From assembly GCA_002103105.1 (NCBI GenBank), contig DAAY01000008.1:124001-188000 (forward strand): DNA of 64,000 nucleotides. The letters run 5' to 3'. Position 1 is the stretch's first letter. Each line of letters opens with the position of its first letter. This DNA is from Candidatus Gastranaerophilales bacterium HUM_1 (lineage in GTDB: Bacteria; Cyanobacteriota; Vampirovibrionia; Gastranaerophilales; Gastranaerophilaceae). A model generated the notes under the pieces. It saw only the letters and a program-made list of their open reading frames with translations. It ran no database searches and was not told the origin of the DNA. The position numbers were made by a program, and so were the translations under genes. Positions 50,988 through 59,827 of this stretch are shown here, one piece after another.

Positions 50988-51401
50988 TTAATAATTAGGT
51001 CTGCATAATTTCTTATAAACAGCAGATACAGCCGTACCTTGAACTATCGGCTGAAATTCGGCATATTTGTTATAATCTCCAGAAACAAAATTATCATGAT
51101 TGCCATAAGAATCAATTACACCAATTTTATAAGTAGATTTTCCGCAATCAAGTGTATATTGACTTAAAGTATATTGAATTTTATTTCCATTTACAGGCTC
51201 ATACTGCCCCTTATTATAAGATTTCAACAAAAACGTAAAGCCATATCTATCTTCTGTTCCAACAATACCATCTTCATAAATATAATTGTTTTCCGCAACC
51301 CACTTCCACATATCATTCACACCAGATTCATTTGCAATAACAAGCGAAATAGAAGATACGTAAAACGCAATAAATAACAAATATTTTATAATCTTTTTCA
51401 C
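50988..51401 (-). CDS. Secreted surface-adhesin-E-like protein
   Basis: 137 aa with a signal peptide (KKIIKYLLFIAFYVSSISLV, cleavage near IA-NES). The mature protein has the layout of the surface-adhesin protein E family: WKWVAENNYIYEDG, a TFLLKSYNKG strand, LDCGKSTYKIGVIDSYGNH, then FQPIVQGTAVSAVYKKLC with two cysteines that can pair. These are small beta-sandwich proteins found in Gram-negative envelopes; the name does not prove adhesion. GTG start; no clear ribosome binding site. Confidence 0.65.
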   Translation of the reverse strand: MKKIIKYLLFIAFYVSSISLVIANESGVNDMWKWVAENNYIYEDGIVGTEDRYGFTFLLKSYNKGQYEPVNGNKIQYTLSQYTLDCGKSTYKIGVIDSYGNHDNFVSGDYNKYAEFQPIVQGTAVSAVYKKLCRPNY

Positions 51402-51447
51402 ATTCTTATTATACTTATTTCACTAAAATTATCTACCTCTAATTAGA

Positions 51448-53130
51448 TTATTTAACTTTTTGATACAAGAAAAATGTGTAATTGTCTTGTCTAAATGTTT
51501 TAACTGGAACAAAATTCATATTCAGCATCACACTGACATCACACAAGAATTTTTTGAACATTATTTCTAATTTTCTTGCAGGAATAACATAATCCCCAGG
51601 AATAGAATTTCTTAGGGTTTGAATATCCGTGATATTATCAGCATCAGAGCCATACAAAGCAATCAAGACATATCTACCCTTTGGAACAGTTTCATTAACA
51701 TTTTTTGTAAAATAATCAAAGAAATTTCGACTAAAAACGTTGTTAGACATAACGGCATCATAAATAGTTAGAGCTTGACGTTCTATTATATCTTTTTGTT
51801 GTTTTTCGTCATAAAAATGAGTATTATAAGGATTTCTCAATTCTTTATGAAGATCAAAATCAAAAACTCTTGGGGAATACAAATCTCTAAAATAATACGG
51901 TGCATCAGCCCCAAATGGCATAATAACAATATCATCAACTCCAAGATTAAGTTTATCAGATTCAAGTCGCACGGTCTTAAACGCCAAAGTTTTCAAAACC
52001 TTGAAATCTCTTGCATTAAAATAATTGAAAATTCCACAAGCCAAAATAAATACAACTAAAAATCTTTCTACATGTTTTTGGGGTAATGTTTTAAACAGTC
52101 CAATAATCGCCAATATAAACATTGGAGTTACTAAATACAAAATATATCGAACAGTGAAAATATTTACCTGAAACATTGAAAATACTATTGATAAACAAAA
52201 ACTTAAGATGAATAACTTATATAAAACACTCAAAAAGCCATCAGATTTTTTCATTCCTTGAATATATCCATAAACAAAATACACGCAAGGAACAACCACA
52301 AGCATTGCAAATAGGAATGTTATTTGATAAGGATCGAAAGATGGCCAATAGATATTTTTAACAATTGTTGCCCCAAAGAAATTTCTTATCACATCCACAA
52401 TATGGAAAAATGCCAACTCCCCTTCGTGCGAAATGACAAAAACACTTCTCATTTTTGCATAATAAGAAATCAATATAAAATAAGGAATTAATCCAACTAT
52501 TTCAGCTCCTAAGCCCTTTATATACTTAAAGAAATCTTTCTTATTTTGAGAATACAAATAAGGAACATAAGTCCCCCAAAGTGCAACGTTATATAATATT
52601 CCCCCAACTAATGTATATGGAATCAACAAATTCGTAATTACTAATTTTACAAGAGATTTTGTAGATTTAGTCTGTTCAAAATCAATTAAAAAATTCAAAG
52701 ACAGAACAACTAAAAATACAACCATTGGGTACATTCTGACTTCTGCCGAAAACAAAACGAGTAATGGAGATACAGCAGAAATTGCAAGAGAAAATAAAGC
52801 AATTTTATTATTCGTAATTTTCTTTGTTGCAATATATACCAAAGGTAAAGTTCCTATTCCAAACAACAATGACAATGTTCTCATCGCAACTTCACTATCG
52901 CCAAATAACTTTATCCAAAAATGGAGTAAGAAGAAATATAAAGGAGTATGTTGCAAATCTAAGTGCAACAAATTATCCATTATCCCCATTGGGAAAGATT
53001 GTTTTGCCGTAAACCAAGAGCAGGCTTCATCATACCAAATATCTGTATGTAAATACAATAATCTGAATACAATACCCGCAATCAAAATAACCGCAAATAT
53101 AGAAATATTTATAATCTTCTTCTTATCCAT
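51448..53130 (-). CDS. GT-C family glycosyltransferase (GT39/ArnT-like)
   Basis: 560 aa with about 11 membrane segments and the GT-C signature after the first helix: RLLYLHTDIWYDEACSWF with the catalytic DE (D34, E35), then HTPLYFFLLHFWIKLFGDSE and AMRTLSLLFGIGTLPLVYIA. The family takes sugars from polyprenyl-phosphate donors on the outer face of the inner membrane and attaches them to lipids, glycans or proteins. The last 170 residues are a soluble periplasmic domain. AAAAGGGGA stands upstream of ATG. Monocistronic, so the acceptor is not indicated by context. Confidence 0.85.
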   Translation of the reverse strand: MDKKKIINISIFAVILIAGIVFRLLYLHTDIWYDEACSWFTAKQSFPMGIMDNLLHLDLQHTPLYFFLLHFWIKLFGDSEVAMRTLSLLFGIGTLPLVYIATKKITNNKIALFSLAISAVSPLLVLFSAEVRMYPMVVFLVVLSLNFLIDFEQTKSTKSLVKLVITNLLIPYTLVGGILYNVALWGTYVPYLYSQNKKDFFKYIKGLGAEIVGLIPYFILISYYAKMRSVFVISHEGELAFFHIVDVIRNFFGATIVKNIYWPSFDPYQITFLFAMLVVVPCVYFVYGYIQGMKKSDGFLSVLYKLFILSFCLSIVFSMFQVNIFTVRYILYLVTPMFILAIIGLFKTLPQKHVERFLVVFILACGIFNYFNARDFKVLKTLAFKTVRLESDKLNLGVDDIVIMPFGADAPYYFRDLYSPRVFDFDLHKELRNPYNTHFYDEKQQKDIIERQALTIYDAVMSNNVFSRNFFDYFTKNVNETVPKGRYVLIALYGSDADNITDIQTLRNSIPGDYVIPARKLEIMFKKFLCDVSVMLNMNFVPVKTFRQDNYTFFLYQKVK

Positions 53131-53238
53131 AATTAAACATATCCCCTTTTCTTGATAATAACATAAAACAACTATTATCCAAAATTAATCAAATTTATTA
53201 GAGAATAAAAAAATATTAAAAGAAATATCTCAATAGTT

Positions 53239-55239
53239 TTATTCGTTTAGGACAGTTGTAATTAGTCTATAATCATCCATTGAAAGGTTATACAATTTCG
53301 CAACAAACAAATCGATCTGGTGACAAAGTTTTTTATAATCTTTGTCGTCCTCTGTTTCACAAACCTTATCAACATACTCGATAATTTGTTGTTGCAAATT
53401 ATTCTCACAAACAGGAATTGGAATACTTTCAATGTGAGAACGCAATACTTTTATTGAATTGAATTGTTTTTGAAAAATAAATTGAGCAACACTTGAATTT
53501 AATATAGCCATGAGATATTTAATATTCAATTTTTCAAAAGTAGGAATCAATATATTACAACTATTTAAAGACAATTTTTGATTATTATCATAAGCAAAAA
53601 TCAATTTAGTACTGATAAATTTATAAAAAAGTTTTTCTTTCGCTCTGTAAAATTCAACAGGAGCAACTTGCTGAAATTTATCTGGTTCAAAATCAATATA
53701 ATTTTCAACCTTCTTTATTTTATATTTTGCAATATCAGAACCTTTCAATATTGGTTCATTCTTTTCTGTCTTGATACTAGAAATATAATCCTTGTTGTTT
53801 CCAGTAACAATTCCAAGTGCAAATACACCATTATTTTTCAAGAAAACCTTATTTTCTTTATCCATAATTTTCTTGTATAAATCATATTCTTCATCACTCA
53901 TATTAAAATTAAATGTTTCACTAGATACTTTTCTATGAGTATTTATAACAAATTCACTATCTTTAGTTTTAACCCTCATGCCAGTACTAGAAAAGGCTTT
54001 TTTAGACTTTTGCAGCTTTAAAATCACACTTGGACACTGAACTTTATCAAACATATTCCCCAAATATTCCAAATATTCAATTGAGGTATTATCAAGAATG
54101 ATTTGGCGTATCGTTTTATGAGTTTTTACATTTAAGATTGCTTCAGGCAAAACAAAAAATAATCTACCATCATCCTCTAAACATGACAAAGATTTTTCAA
54201 CAAATACATCATAAGACTCGACATTTTTGGTATCAGCAGACACAAATATCTTTTTTAAATCTGCTAGTTCTTCTTTTGAAAACTCATATCCCCAAGGAGG
54301 ATTACCAATAATATATTGATATTTAATATCAGTATTATTTTTCAAAAAATCACTTGTTGTAAAATTTTCATATAAAACATCTAAATTTTTTGGCTCATAT
54401 TTCAAGTACATATTGATTCTAGTAAGCCCAATACTCGTTTTATCAATATCATTTCCGTAGATATTACCTAAAGTCACGACATCTGGAAGCTGAAGTAAAA
54501 AATTCCCTGAACCGCAACACGGGTCAATGATTTTTTCATTTTTTAAATCTAAATTTGAAACAATTTTTTCAACAACTTTAGTTGGGGTAAAATACGCCCC
54601 TCTCGCTTTTCTATTAGAAAGATTTGATAAAGAGATAAACAAAAGTCCTAAAATATCTTCGTTTTTCTCGTATATATATTTATATTTAAAAAAGCTTGGG
54701 TTGGCGTTTAAAAATTCAAAAGCATTTCTTTTATCCTTGCAGAGTAAATCTTCAATGAGCAAACCAAATTGACCTAAATCAATATTGGAATTTATATACT
54801 CAAACAAGAAATTTTCACTAGGAGAATTTATCCCATTTTTTGAAAAATACAATTGAATTGCAGCATCCGTAAGGATATAGCGAATATTTTCTATGGATAA
54901 TGAGATATCATTTTCAACTACAAAATCAAGTAATTCTTGGATATTTGAAAGATTGATAGAATCTTTTGAAACATAATCTTTATATAAAAAAGAACCACTA
55001 GCAAATTTTTTATTTCTTCTTGATTTTAGAGGTGCAGAAGAATTAGATTTAATATCCCTCATTAGATTATCAATATATTCTTTGGAGAATAAAGGCGAGC
55101 TATCATTAAAAGTATTTGGCACTAACTTTTTTAGCTTTATCCAGTTTTTTACAGTTGCTTCTGAAATCGAAAGCAACTTACACACATCTTGAATATTATA
55201 TAATTTTTCTTTAGTTTGCTGATTCTCCACTATACCCAT
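53239..55239 (-). CDS. N6-adenine DNA methylase with MerR-like HTH and TaqI-like specificity domain
   Basis: 666 aa. An N-terminal MerR/excisionase-type helix-turn-helix (about 14-45, QDVCKLLSISEATVKNWIKL) is followed by a helical region, then the N6-adenine methyltransferase core: motif I IIDPCCGSGNFLLQLP (near 239) and motif IV YIIGNPPWGYEF (near 309). The last third (LKGSDIAKYKIKKVE, YLMAILNSSVAQFIF, SIPIPVCENNLQQQI) resembles the TaqI-like specificity domain. It lies 19 nt downstream of a second methylase/nuclease gene and is co-transcribed with it. No clear ribosome binding site, so possibly coupled. Confidence 0.85.
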   Translation of the reverse strand: MGIVENQQTKEKLYNIQDVCKLLSISEATVKNWIKLKKLVPNTFNDSSPLFSKEYIDNLMRDIKSNSSAPLKSRRNKKFASGSFLYKDYVSKDSINLSNIQELLDFVVENDISLSIENIRYILTDAAIQLYFSKNGINSPSENFLFEYINSNIDLGQFGLLIEDLLCKDKRNAFEFLNANPSFFKYKYIYEKNEDILGLLFISLSNLSNRKARGAYFTPTKVVEKIVSNLDLKNEKIIDPCCGSGNFLLQLPDVVTLGNIYGNDIDKTSIGLTRINMYLKYEPKNLDVLYENFTTSDFLKNNTDIKYQYIIGNPPWGYEFSKEELADLKKIFVSADTKNVESYDVFVEKSLSCLEDDGRLFFVLPEAILNVKTHKTIRQIILDNTSIEYLEYLGNMFDKVQCPSVILKLQKSKKAFSSTGMRVKTKDSEFVINTHRKVSSETFNFNMSDEEYDLYKKIMDKENKVFLKNNGVFALGIVTGNNKDYISSIKTEKNEPILKGSDIAKYKIKKVENYIDFEPDKFQQVAPVEFYRAKEKLFYKFISTKLIFAYDNNQKLSLNSCNILIPTFEKLNIKYLMAILNSSVAQFIFQKQFNSIKVLRSHIESIPIPVCENNLQQQIIEYVDKVCETEDDKDYKKLCHQIDLFVAKLYNLSMDDYRLITTVLNE

Positions 55240-55258
55240 ATTTAACTGTAAATAATTC

Positions 55259-57643
55259 TTATAAATTAGAACTAAACGGTAAAGATTTAACGTATTCAGT
55301 CATATAATACCAATCGGGCTTAGATGTACCATCTGGAAGAATTTTAGCAGGCAACTTAATTTTTTCTTCCTCTATTTTCTTTAACACTCTAGCTCTTCCA
55401 TAATTATATTTATAACTATCTCTATTTAAAATAGTAGTAATAAATAATGAGTTATATTCATTCAAAAATTCATTACGCAGAGTATAAACTTTAATTCCAG
55501 CTAAAAACGCTGCTGGTTGATAAAATGCAACTGTCCCTTCTGCACCTATTGTAATACAATTAGCAGGATTGAGCTCATACCCCTCTTCTAGCTTATGACC
55601 ACTACACCCATTATTTAAAGCACTCCTTGTAATATACGGAGTTTTACCATCTTCAAGGTCTGAAGAAACTAATGGTTTTGTTGTTGCACACGTGAATAAA
55701 TCCCCTACAACAAACTCTTTCCAATCAGATACATTTAATTCCACCTTTTTTGAAATTACAGGAGCATTTGAAATAGCAGATTTTAAATTTTCTAATAATT
55801 CATATACACATAAATTCTTAACAGTTTCTTCAAAATTTTCTTTTTTTAAATGCGAATAATCGGTTTCCATATAAGCTTCACACAGCCATTCATCATCCCA
55901 TTTCACACATTTTAGACAAGAAACACCCGATTGAACAATTCTTTCTTCATAATTTCTTATCCAAGTCTCTTTAATTTTATTCCACCTATTAAATTTATCA
56001 ATTCGACCTAAACGTTTCGCTTTTACAAAACCATCATCTTTGTAGTATCCAAAAAATGTTTTTTTATTCAAATCATGCTTTTTATGAGCTTCCCAAAGCA
56101 TAACACAAACGTTAGTCCCAACATTTTGCCCACTAAAAATATCATCTGGCATAGAAAAAACAGCTTTTAAAGTATGATTTTCAAATAATCGTTTTCGCTC
56201 CTCTTTATATTTTGTTCCAATTGCACATGACATTGGAACAACTGCCACACCAATACCAGAAGGGACTAAAACATTCAACATCTGCTCTATAAAATCTAAT
56301 TCGCTTGGTCCACCTTTTAATGAATAAGGAGGATTTATCAAACCGATATTAATTTTTGCATCTTTCAAAATTTCTACATACTTTTCATCGAAACAAGATC
56401 CATAAAATATGTTTGATTTTCCATCTTTACGAACAATCATATTTGTAAGAGCTAACAAGTGGTGATCAGGAGATTTTTCTATACCATAAAGATTTTCTTT
56501 CCTAATTTTTTCCCACTCTTCCATATTTGCATTTTTATGCATTATTCCCATTGCAGTTACAAGAAATGAACCCGTACCGCAACAAATATCCACAACTTTG
56601 CTATTTTTATTCACCCCCGCAATTTCAGCCATAAATTCTGTTAAATGTTGAGGAGTTAAGACAATTCCTAAACCCTTACCATCACTTCCACTATATTTAA
56701 TAAATTCGTGATAAAAAACACCCAAAGCATCGAGAGTAGATTCGGAATAATTCATCATTGGAACAATTTTTTGATCTAGCTGCTTTAAATACCACAATAA
56801 AGAGTGATCTTCCACTAATTGAGTATGCTTTAAATTCGCAATACTTGTAACCTTATTAATAGTCTCTATAATACTATCGATTTTCGAAGAATCAACTCCT
56901 GATGTTTTTAAAACTTTTTTAATCGACGTTATGATACTAGCAACTAAAAGATCAAAACTCTTTATATCATTAAAATTATTTTCAAAATCTTTATCAGACA
57001 ATGCAATCAACAAACCTGCAACAAACACTGGTTTTGTAGAATTTCCAATTCCATTTTTTCGCAAAGACTCATGAATATCAATTGCCGTTTCTTTTATATC
57101 ATTAAGAGAATAATTCTTCTGAATTTTCTCTCCACGATATAAACGAAGATAATTTTCTGGTTCCAAAAAGAAATTTCGTTGCTTTTCATATTCAATAAAG
57201 TTTTCTTGATTTTTGCCCCAGAAAAAAGAAGAGACACAACAATTTTCTTTCTTTTGACCGCTTATACCAACCGCAATAACATTATAATATTCTTTTAAAT
57301 ATTTTGCATAATACAACGCTCCATCTACGGCATAATCTTTTGGAGCATTAAGAAATTTGGAAGAATGTTTTTGAATACTTGACTTACATTCTATAACAAC
57401 AATTAAACTTGGTTCATTTTTAAAGGTAATAATATACTCTGGTTTCCCTTGCTTGGAGCCATGAACAGAATAATTTTTAATTTCACATTCTTTAGGTTTT
57501 CCACCCGCATTTTGCAATGCTAATTCTATATCTGAAAAATTTTCAGTATTACTCTGAGCGAGAACGGTCCCAAAATCATTCTCTCCTACAACAAACTTCA
57601 TCTCCGTACGAGCAAGTTGCTCTGTTAACGTTTCGCTAGCCAT
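55259..57643 (-). CDS. Restriction-modification protein: PD-ExK-like nuclease, N6-adenine methylase, target recognition domain
   Basis: 794 aa. N-terminal nuclease-like region: GKPEYIITF (E69), then VVIECKSS (E85, K87), the PD-(D/E)xK pattern used by type I and IIG/IIB enzymes. A helical linker (150-320) leads to the methyltransferase: VVDICCGTGSFLVTAMG (near 349) and GLINPPYSLKGG (near 433). The C-terminal about 160 residues (DWKEFVVGDLF, KTPYITRSALNNG, NCITIGAEGTVAFYQPAAF) look like a type I HsdS/BcgIB target recognition domain. So cutting, methylation and recognition may be in one chain. ATG at 57643 has AAGGGA 7 nt upstream. First gene of a two-gene operon. Confidence 0.85.
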   Translation of the reverse strand: MASETLTEQLARTEMKFVVGENDFGTVLAQSNTENFSDIELALQNAGGKPKECEIKNYSVHGSKQGKPEYIITFKNEPSLIVVIECKSSIQKHSSKFLNAPKDYAVDGALYYAKYLKEYYNVIAVGISGQKKENCCVSSFFWGKNQENFIEYEKQRNFFLEPENYLRLYRGEKIQKNYSLNDIKETAIDIHESLRKNGIGNSTKPVFVAGLLIALSDKDFENNFNDIKSFDLLVASIITSIKKVLKTSGVDSSKIDSIIETINKVTSIANLKHTQLVEDHSLLWYLKQLDQKIVPMMNYSESTLDALGVFYHEFIKYSGSDGKGLGIVLTPQHLTEFMAEIAGVNKNSKVVDICCGTGSFLVTAMGIMHKNANMEEWEKIRKENLYGIEKSPDHHLLALTNMIVRKDGKSNIFYGSCFDEKYVEILKDAKINIGLINPPYSLKGGPSELDFIEQMLNVLVPSGIGVAVVPMSCAIGTKYKEERKRLFENHTLKAVFSMPDDIFSGQNVGTNVCVMLWEAHKKHDLNKKTFFGYYKDDGFVKAKRLGRIDKFNRWNKIKETWIRNYEERIVQSGVSCLKCVKWDDEWLCEAYMETDYSHLKKENFEETVKNLCVYELLENLKSAISNAPVISKKVELNVSDWKEFVVGDLFTCATTKPLVSSDLEDGKTPYITRSALNNGCSGHKLEEGYELNPANCITIGAEGTVAFYQPAAFLAGIKVYTLRNEFLNEYNSLFITTILNRDSYKYNYGRARVLKKIEEEKIKLPAKILPDGTSKPDWYYMTEYVKSLPFSSNL

Positions 57644-57715
57644 ATAATAATCCCTTATCAACATTTTGACTGTATCAAAAATTCCATTTCAAGTCAAATT
57701 ATAACAAAATTTTTA

Positions 57716-57744
57716 TTGAAGTAATTGTTTGTTCTTTGTAAAAT
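57716..57744 (+). promoter_or_regulatory. Candidate promoter giving a leaderless rnhB mRNA
   Basis: TTGAAG, 17-nt spacer, TAAAAT, then 7 nt to the ATG at 57752; no Shine-Dalgarno. The clearest of the five cases. Confidence 0.5.
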
Positions 57745-57751
57745 TACATCT

Positions 57752-58390
57752 ATGAAAGAATTATTTGAGTTTGACAAAAATTTTGGGACAGTAATTGGTA
57801 CAGATGAAGCGGGAAGAGGTCCAGCAGCAGGTGGCGTTTTTGCCGCTTGTGTTTATTTCCCAGAGGTTACAGAATCTCTGATTTCTGACCTTGATAGGCT
57901 CAATGATTCTAAAAAATTATCATCCAGTGCAAGAGAAAAACTTTATGACGTAATTCTAAATAACACAATTAATTCTGTAATCTGTATTGAAGTTGATGAA
58001 ATTGAAAGAATAAACATCTTGAACGCATCTCTAAAAGCAATGAAATTATCCTGCGAAGAAGTTATAAAAAAAGCAAAACTTCAAGATTTCATAACTCTTG
58101 TTGATGGGAACAAGCTTATAAGAAATTATACCTACCCACAAAAATTTATAATCAAAGGTGACGGACAATCTGCATCCATTGCAGCCGCAAGTATCTTAGC
58201 AAAGGTTACAAGAGACAGATATATGACAAATTTAGCCTCTGAATTTCCTCAATATGGTTGGAATAGAAATGCAGGATATTTGACCGCAGAACATCTTAAA
58301 GCTATTGATGAATATGGATTATCTAAATACCACAGGCCTTCATTTTTAAGAAAACATTTTGAAAAACAAAAACAACTTTCGCTATTTTAA
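57752..58390 (+). CDS. rnhB: Ribonuclease HII
   Basis: Cleaves the RNA strand of RNA-DNA hybrids and removes single ribonucleotides from DNA. 212 aa. The catalytic acidic residues are in VIGTDEAGRGPAAGGVF (D18, E19), a second site SDLDRLNDSKKLS, TLVDGN and the C-terminal family motif SIAAASILAKVTRDRYM followed by YGWNRNAGYLTAEH. The ATG at 57752 is the natural family start; the frame extends to a TTG at 57725 that falls in the presumed promoter. Divergent from the methylase operon. Confidence 0.95.
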   Translation: MKELFEFDKNFGTVIGTDEAGRGPAAGGVFAACVYFPEVTESLISDLDRLNDSKKLSSSAREKLYDVILNNTINSVICIEVDEIERINILNASLKAMKLSCEEVIKKAKLQDFITLVDGNKLIRNYTYPQKFIIKGDGQSASIAAASILAKVTRDRYMTNLASEFPQYGWNRNAGYLTAEHLKAIDEYGLSKYHRPSFLRKHFEKQKQLSLF

Positions 58391-58486
58391 TTAAGAATTG
58401 TTAACAAACAACAAGCAAATTCTAAAGTTTTATCTTTTAACTGCCGATAGATTATTTGTAATCAGAAATCTATGGAGTAAAAAATA

Positions 58487-58642
58487 ATGCTAAAGAAGAT
58501 AACAACACCATCAAATAACAGATGCGAAAGTGTTGAATTAATATTAAGAGGAGCAAGAAAACGCCGTAGTTTGGCGTACTCAAATGCGTGTGAGATAAAT
58601 TCAGACGCAGGAATCAAGGCGAATCTATCCGCTGTAAAATAA
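58487..58642 (+). CDS. Candidate 51-aa basic protein
   Basis: ATG with GGAG 9 nt upstream opens a 51-codon frame: MLKKITTPSNNRCESVELIL, then RGARKRRSLAYSNACEINSD and AGIKANLSAVK. Basic, two cysteines, no known motif. It is followed 56 nt later by a strong terminator and fills an otherwise gene-free gap, which supports a transcript here; the frame could also be chance within a small RNA. Confidence 0.4.
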   Translation: MLKKITTPSNNRCESVELILRGARKRRSLAYSNACEINSDAGIKANLSAVK

Positions 58643-58698
58643 TTAGAGAAAATCTACCTATACTAACTAGACTTAAAATAAGAAGAGAGTTTAATAAA

Positions 58699-58727
58699 GC
58701 CAGTGCAAGTGTGCAGCTGGCATTTTT
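58699..58727 (+). terminator. Terminator upstream of the glycine-zipper pair
   Basis: GCCAG-TGCA/TGCA-G-CTGGC stem with AGTG loop and ATTTTTATT tail. Confidence 0.8.
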
Positions 58728-58840
58728 ATTATGAACCAACTTTACATTTCTTAATCTTTAGTCAATTTTTAGAGGTAAAAATTTTTTATATAAATGTAGG
58801 TTAGAAAAGTGTATTTTATTGTACAAAGGTAGGTAAGGTT

Positions 58841-59680
58841 ATGTCAATCGTTTCAATTGCAAAAAGTGCATATAAGGCACTTCCAAGAGTAACTACAATC
58901 AAAAGAGCTGTAAAAACCGTTCCTTCTATTCTTTTTGAGGATGGTGCAGATATTTTAGTTCGTGGAGCTAGAGATAGTTTTAAATCGGGCATTAAAAATA
59001 ATTTATCAATTAGAAAATCAATCTTACAAGGTTTAAAAGACGGTGGCAATAAATTAGCATTAGATGTTGCTAAAAAAACACATGCGAACGGATCTGTATT
59101 TTCTAGAATTTTCAAATCTATCAAATCAACTCCAGCAGATTTAATTGCCGCAACAAAAGGTGGAGCTTCAGCGGCTAAAGCCGTAGGTAAAAGCGGTATC
59201 TTAGGTGGAGTTAAAGGATTAGGTAAAGGAATCTGGTCAAAAATGCCATTAGTAGGTAACTTATTATTGATTGCATTTGAGTTACCAAATATTATTTCTG
59301 CAACAAAAGACCAAGGCATTGGACAAGGCGTGGCAGAAGTTGCCAAAACTACATCTAGATTAGTTGGCGGTTCAATTGGTGCAGCAATTGGCGGTATGGC
59401 TTTCGGTCCAATCGGTGGCTTTATTGGATACGGTGTTGGTGAATGGTTAACAAGCAAAGTTGTAGGCAAATCATACTCTGAAAAAATTGCAGAGGCAGAA
59501 GAAAAACAAGCTGAAGCTCTTTCAATGTATCAACAAACTCAACCAGTTCAACAACCACAAGTTGCTCCAGCACCTCAATTCAACCCTTATAATATGAATG
59601 ACTTCTTAACAAACAGCATGTCAAATCCATATAGTAACGATTTAATGATGCAAAATATGAATTTTAATACCATAGCATAA
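58841..59680 (+). CDS. Glycine-zipper protein with Gln/Pro/Asn-rich tail (first of pair)
   Basis: 279 aa. Basic N-terminal half (residues 1-100), a Gly/Ala/Lys stretch (SAAKAVGKSGILGGVKGLGK), hydrophobic helix MPLVGNLLLIAFELPNIIS (near 137) and a glycine-zipper hairpin LVGGSIGAAIGGMAFGPIGG (near 190) that may insert in membranes. The end is low-complexity (QPVQQPQVAPAPQFNPYNM) with NPY motifs. No signal peptide. AAGG before ATG. The next gene has the same plan, so they are probably paralogous partners. Function unknown; membrane-active protein is inference. Confidence 0.7.
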   Translation: MSIVSIAKSAYKALPRVTTIKRAVKTVPSILFEDGADILVRGARDSFKSGIKNNLSIRKSILQGLKDGGNKLALDVAKKTHANGSVFSRIFKSIKSTPADLIAATKGGASAAKAVGKSGILGGVKGLGKGIWSKMPLVGNLLLIAFELPNIISATKDQGIGQGVAEVAKTTSRLVGGSIGAAIGGMAFGPIGGFIGYGVGEWLTSKVVGKSYSEKIAEAEEKQAEALSMYQQTQPVQQPQVAPAPQFNPYNMNDFLTNSMSNPYSNDLMMQNMNFNTIA

Positions 59681-59702
59681 CCCCAAATAACCACTTTCTA
59701 TC

Positions 59703-59738
59703 AATGCAGTTGGCATTTAATCAAATGTCAGCTGCATT
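59703..59738 (+). terminator. Terminator between the two glycine-zipper genes
   Basis: Sixteen-base-pair stem AATGCAGTTGGCATTT/AAATGTCAGCTGCATT with two G-T pairs and a 4-nt loop, followed by ATTGTT. Confidence 0.75.
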
Positions 59739-59827
59739 ATTGTTAAGGTTTTGTAACATAAAAAGCAATTTTTATAAATAAAAATACTTTATTAAAATAC
59801 AGGGGATTTTATAGGAGAAAATTAAAC

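Noticed and set aside
53239..57643. Prophage or integrated island at the tRNA-His gene
   Set aside because: The methylase module is almost 50 kb from the tRNA, and no integrase, repeated tRNA end or phage structural gene is visible in the window.
58816..59469. 217-codon Pro/Ala-rich open frame on the minus strand
   Set aside because: It is the complement of the glycine-zipper gene; runs of Pro and Ala come from Gly/Ala codons on the other strand. No ribosome binding site.
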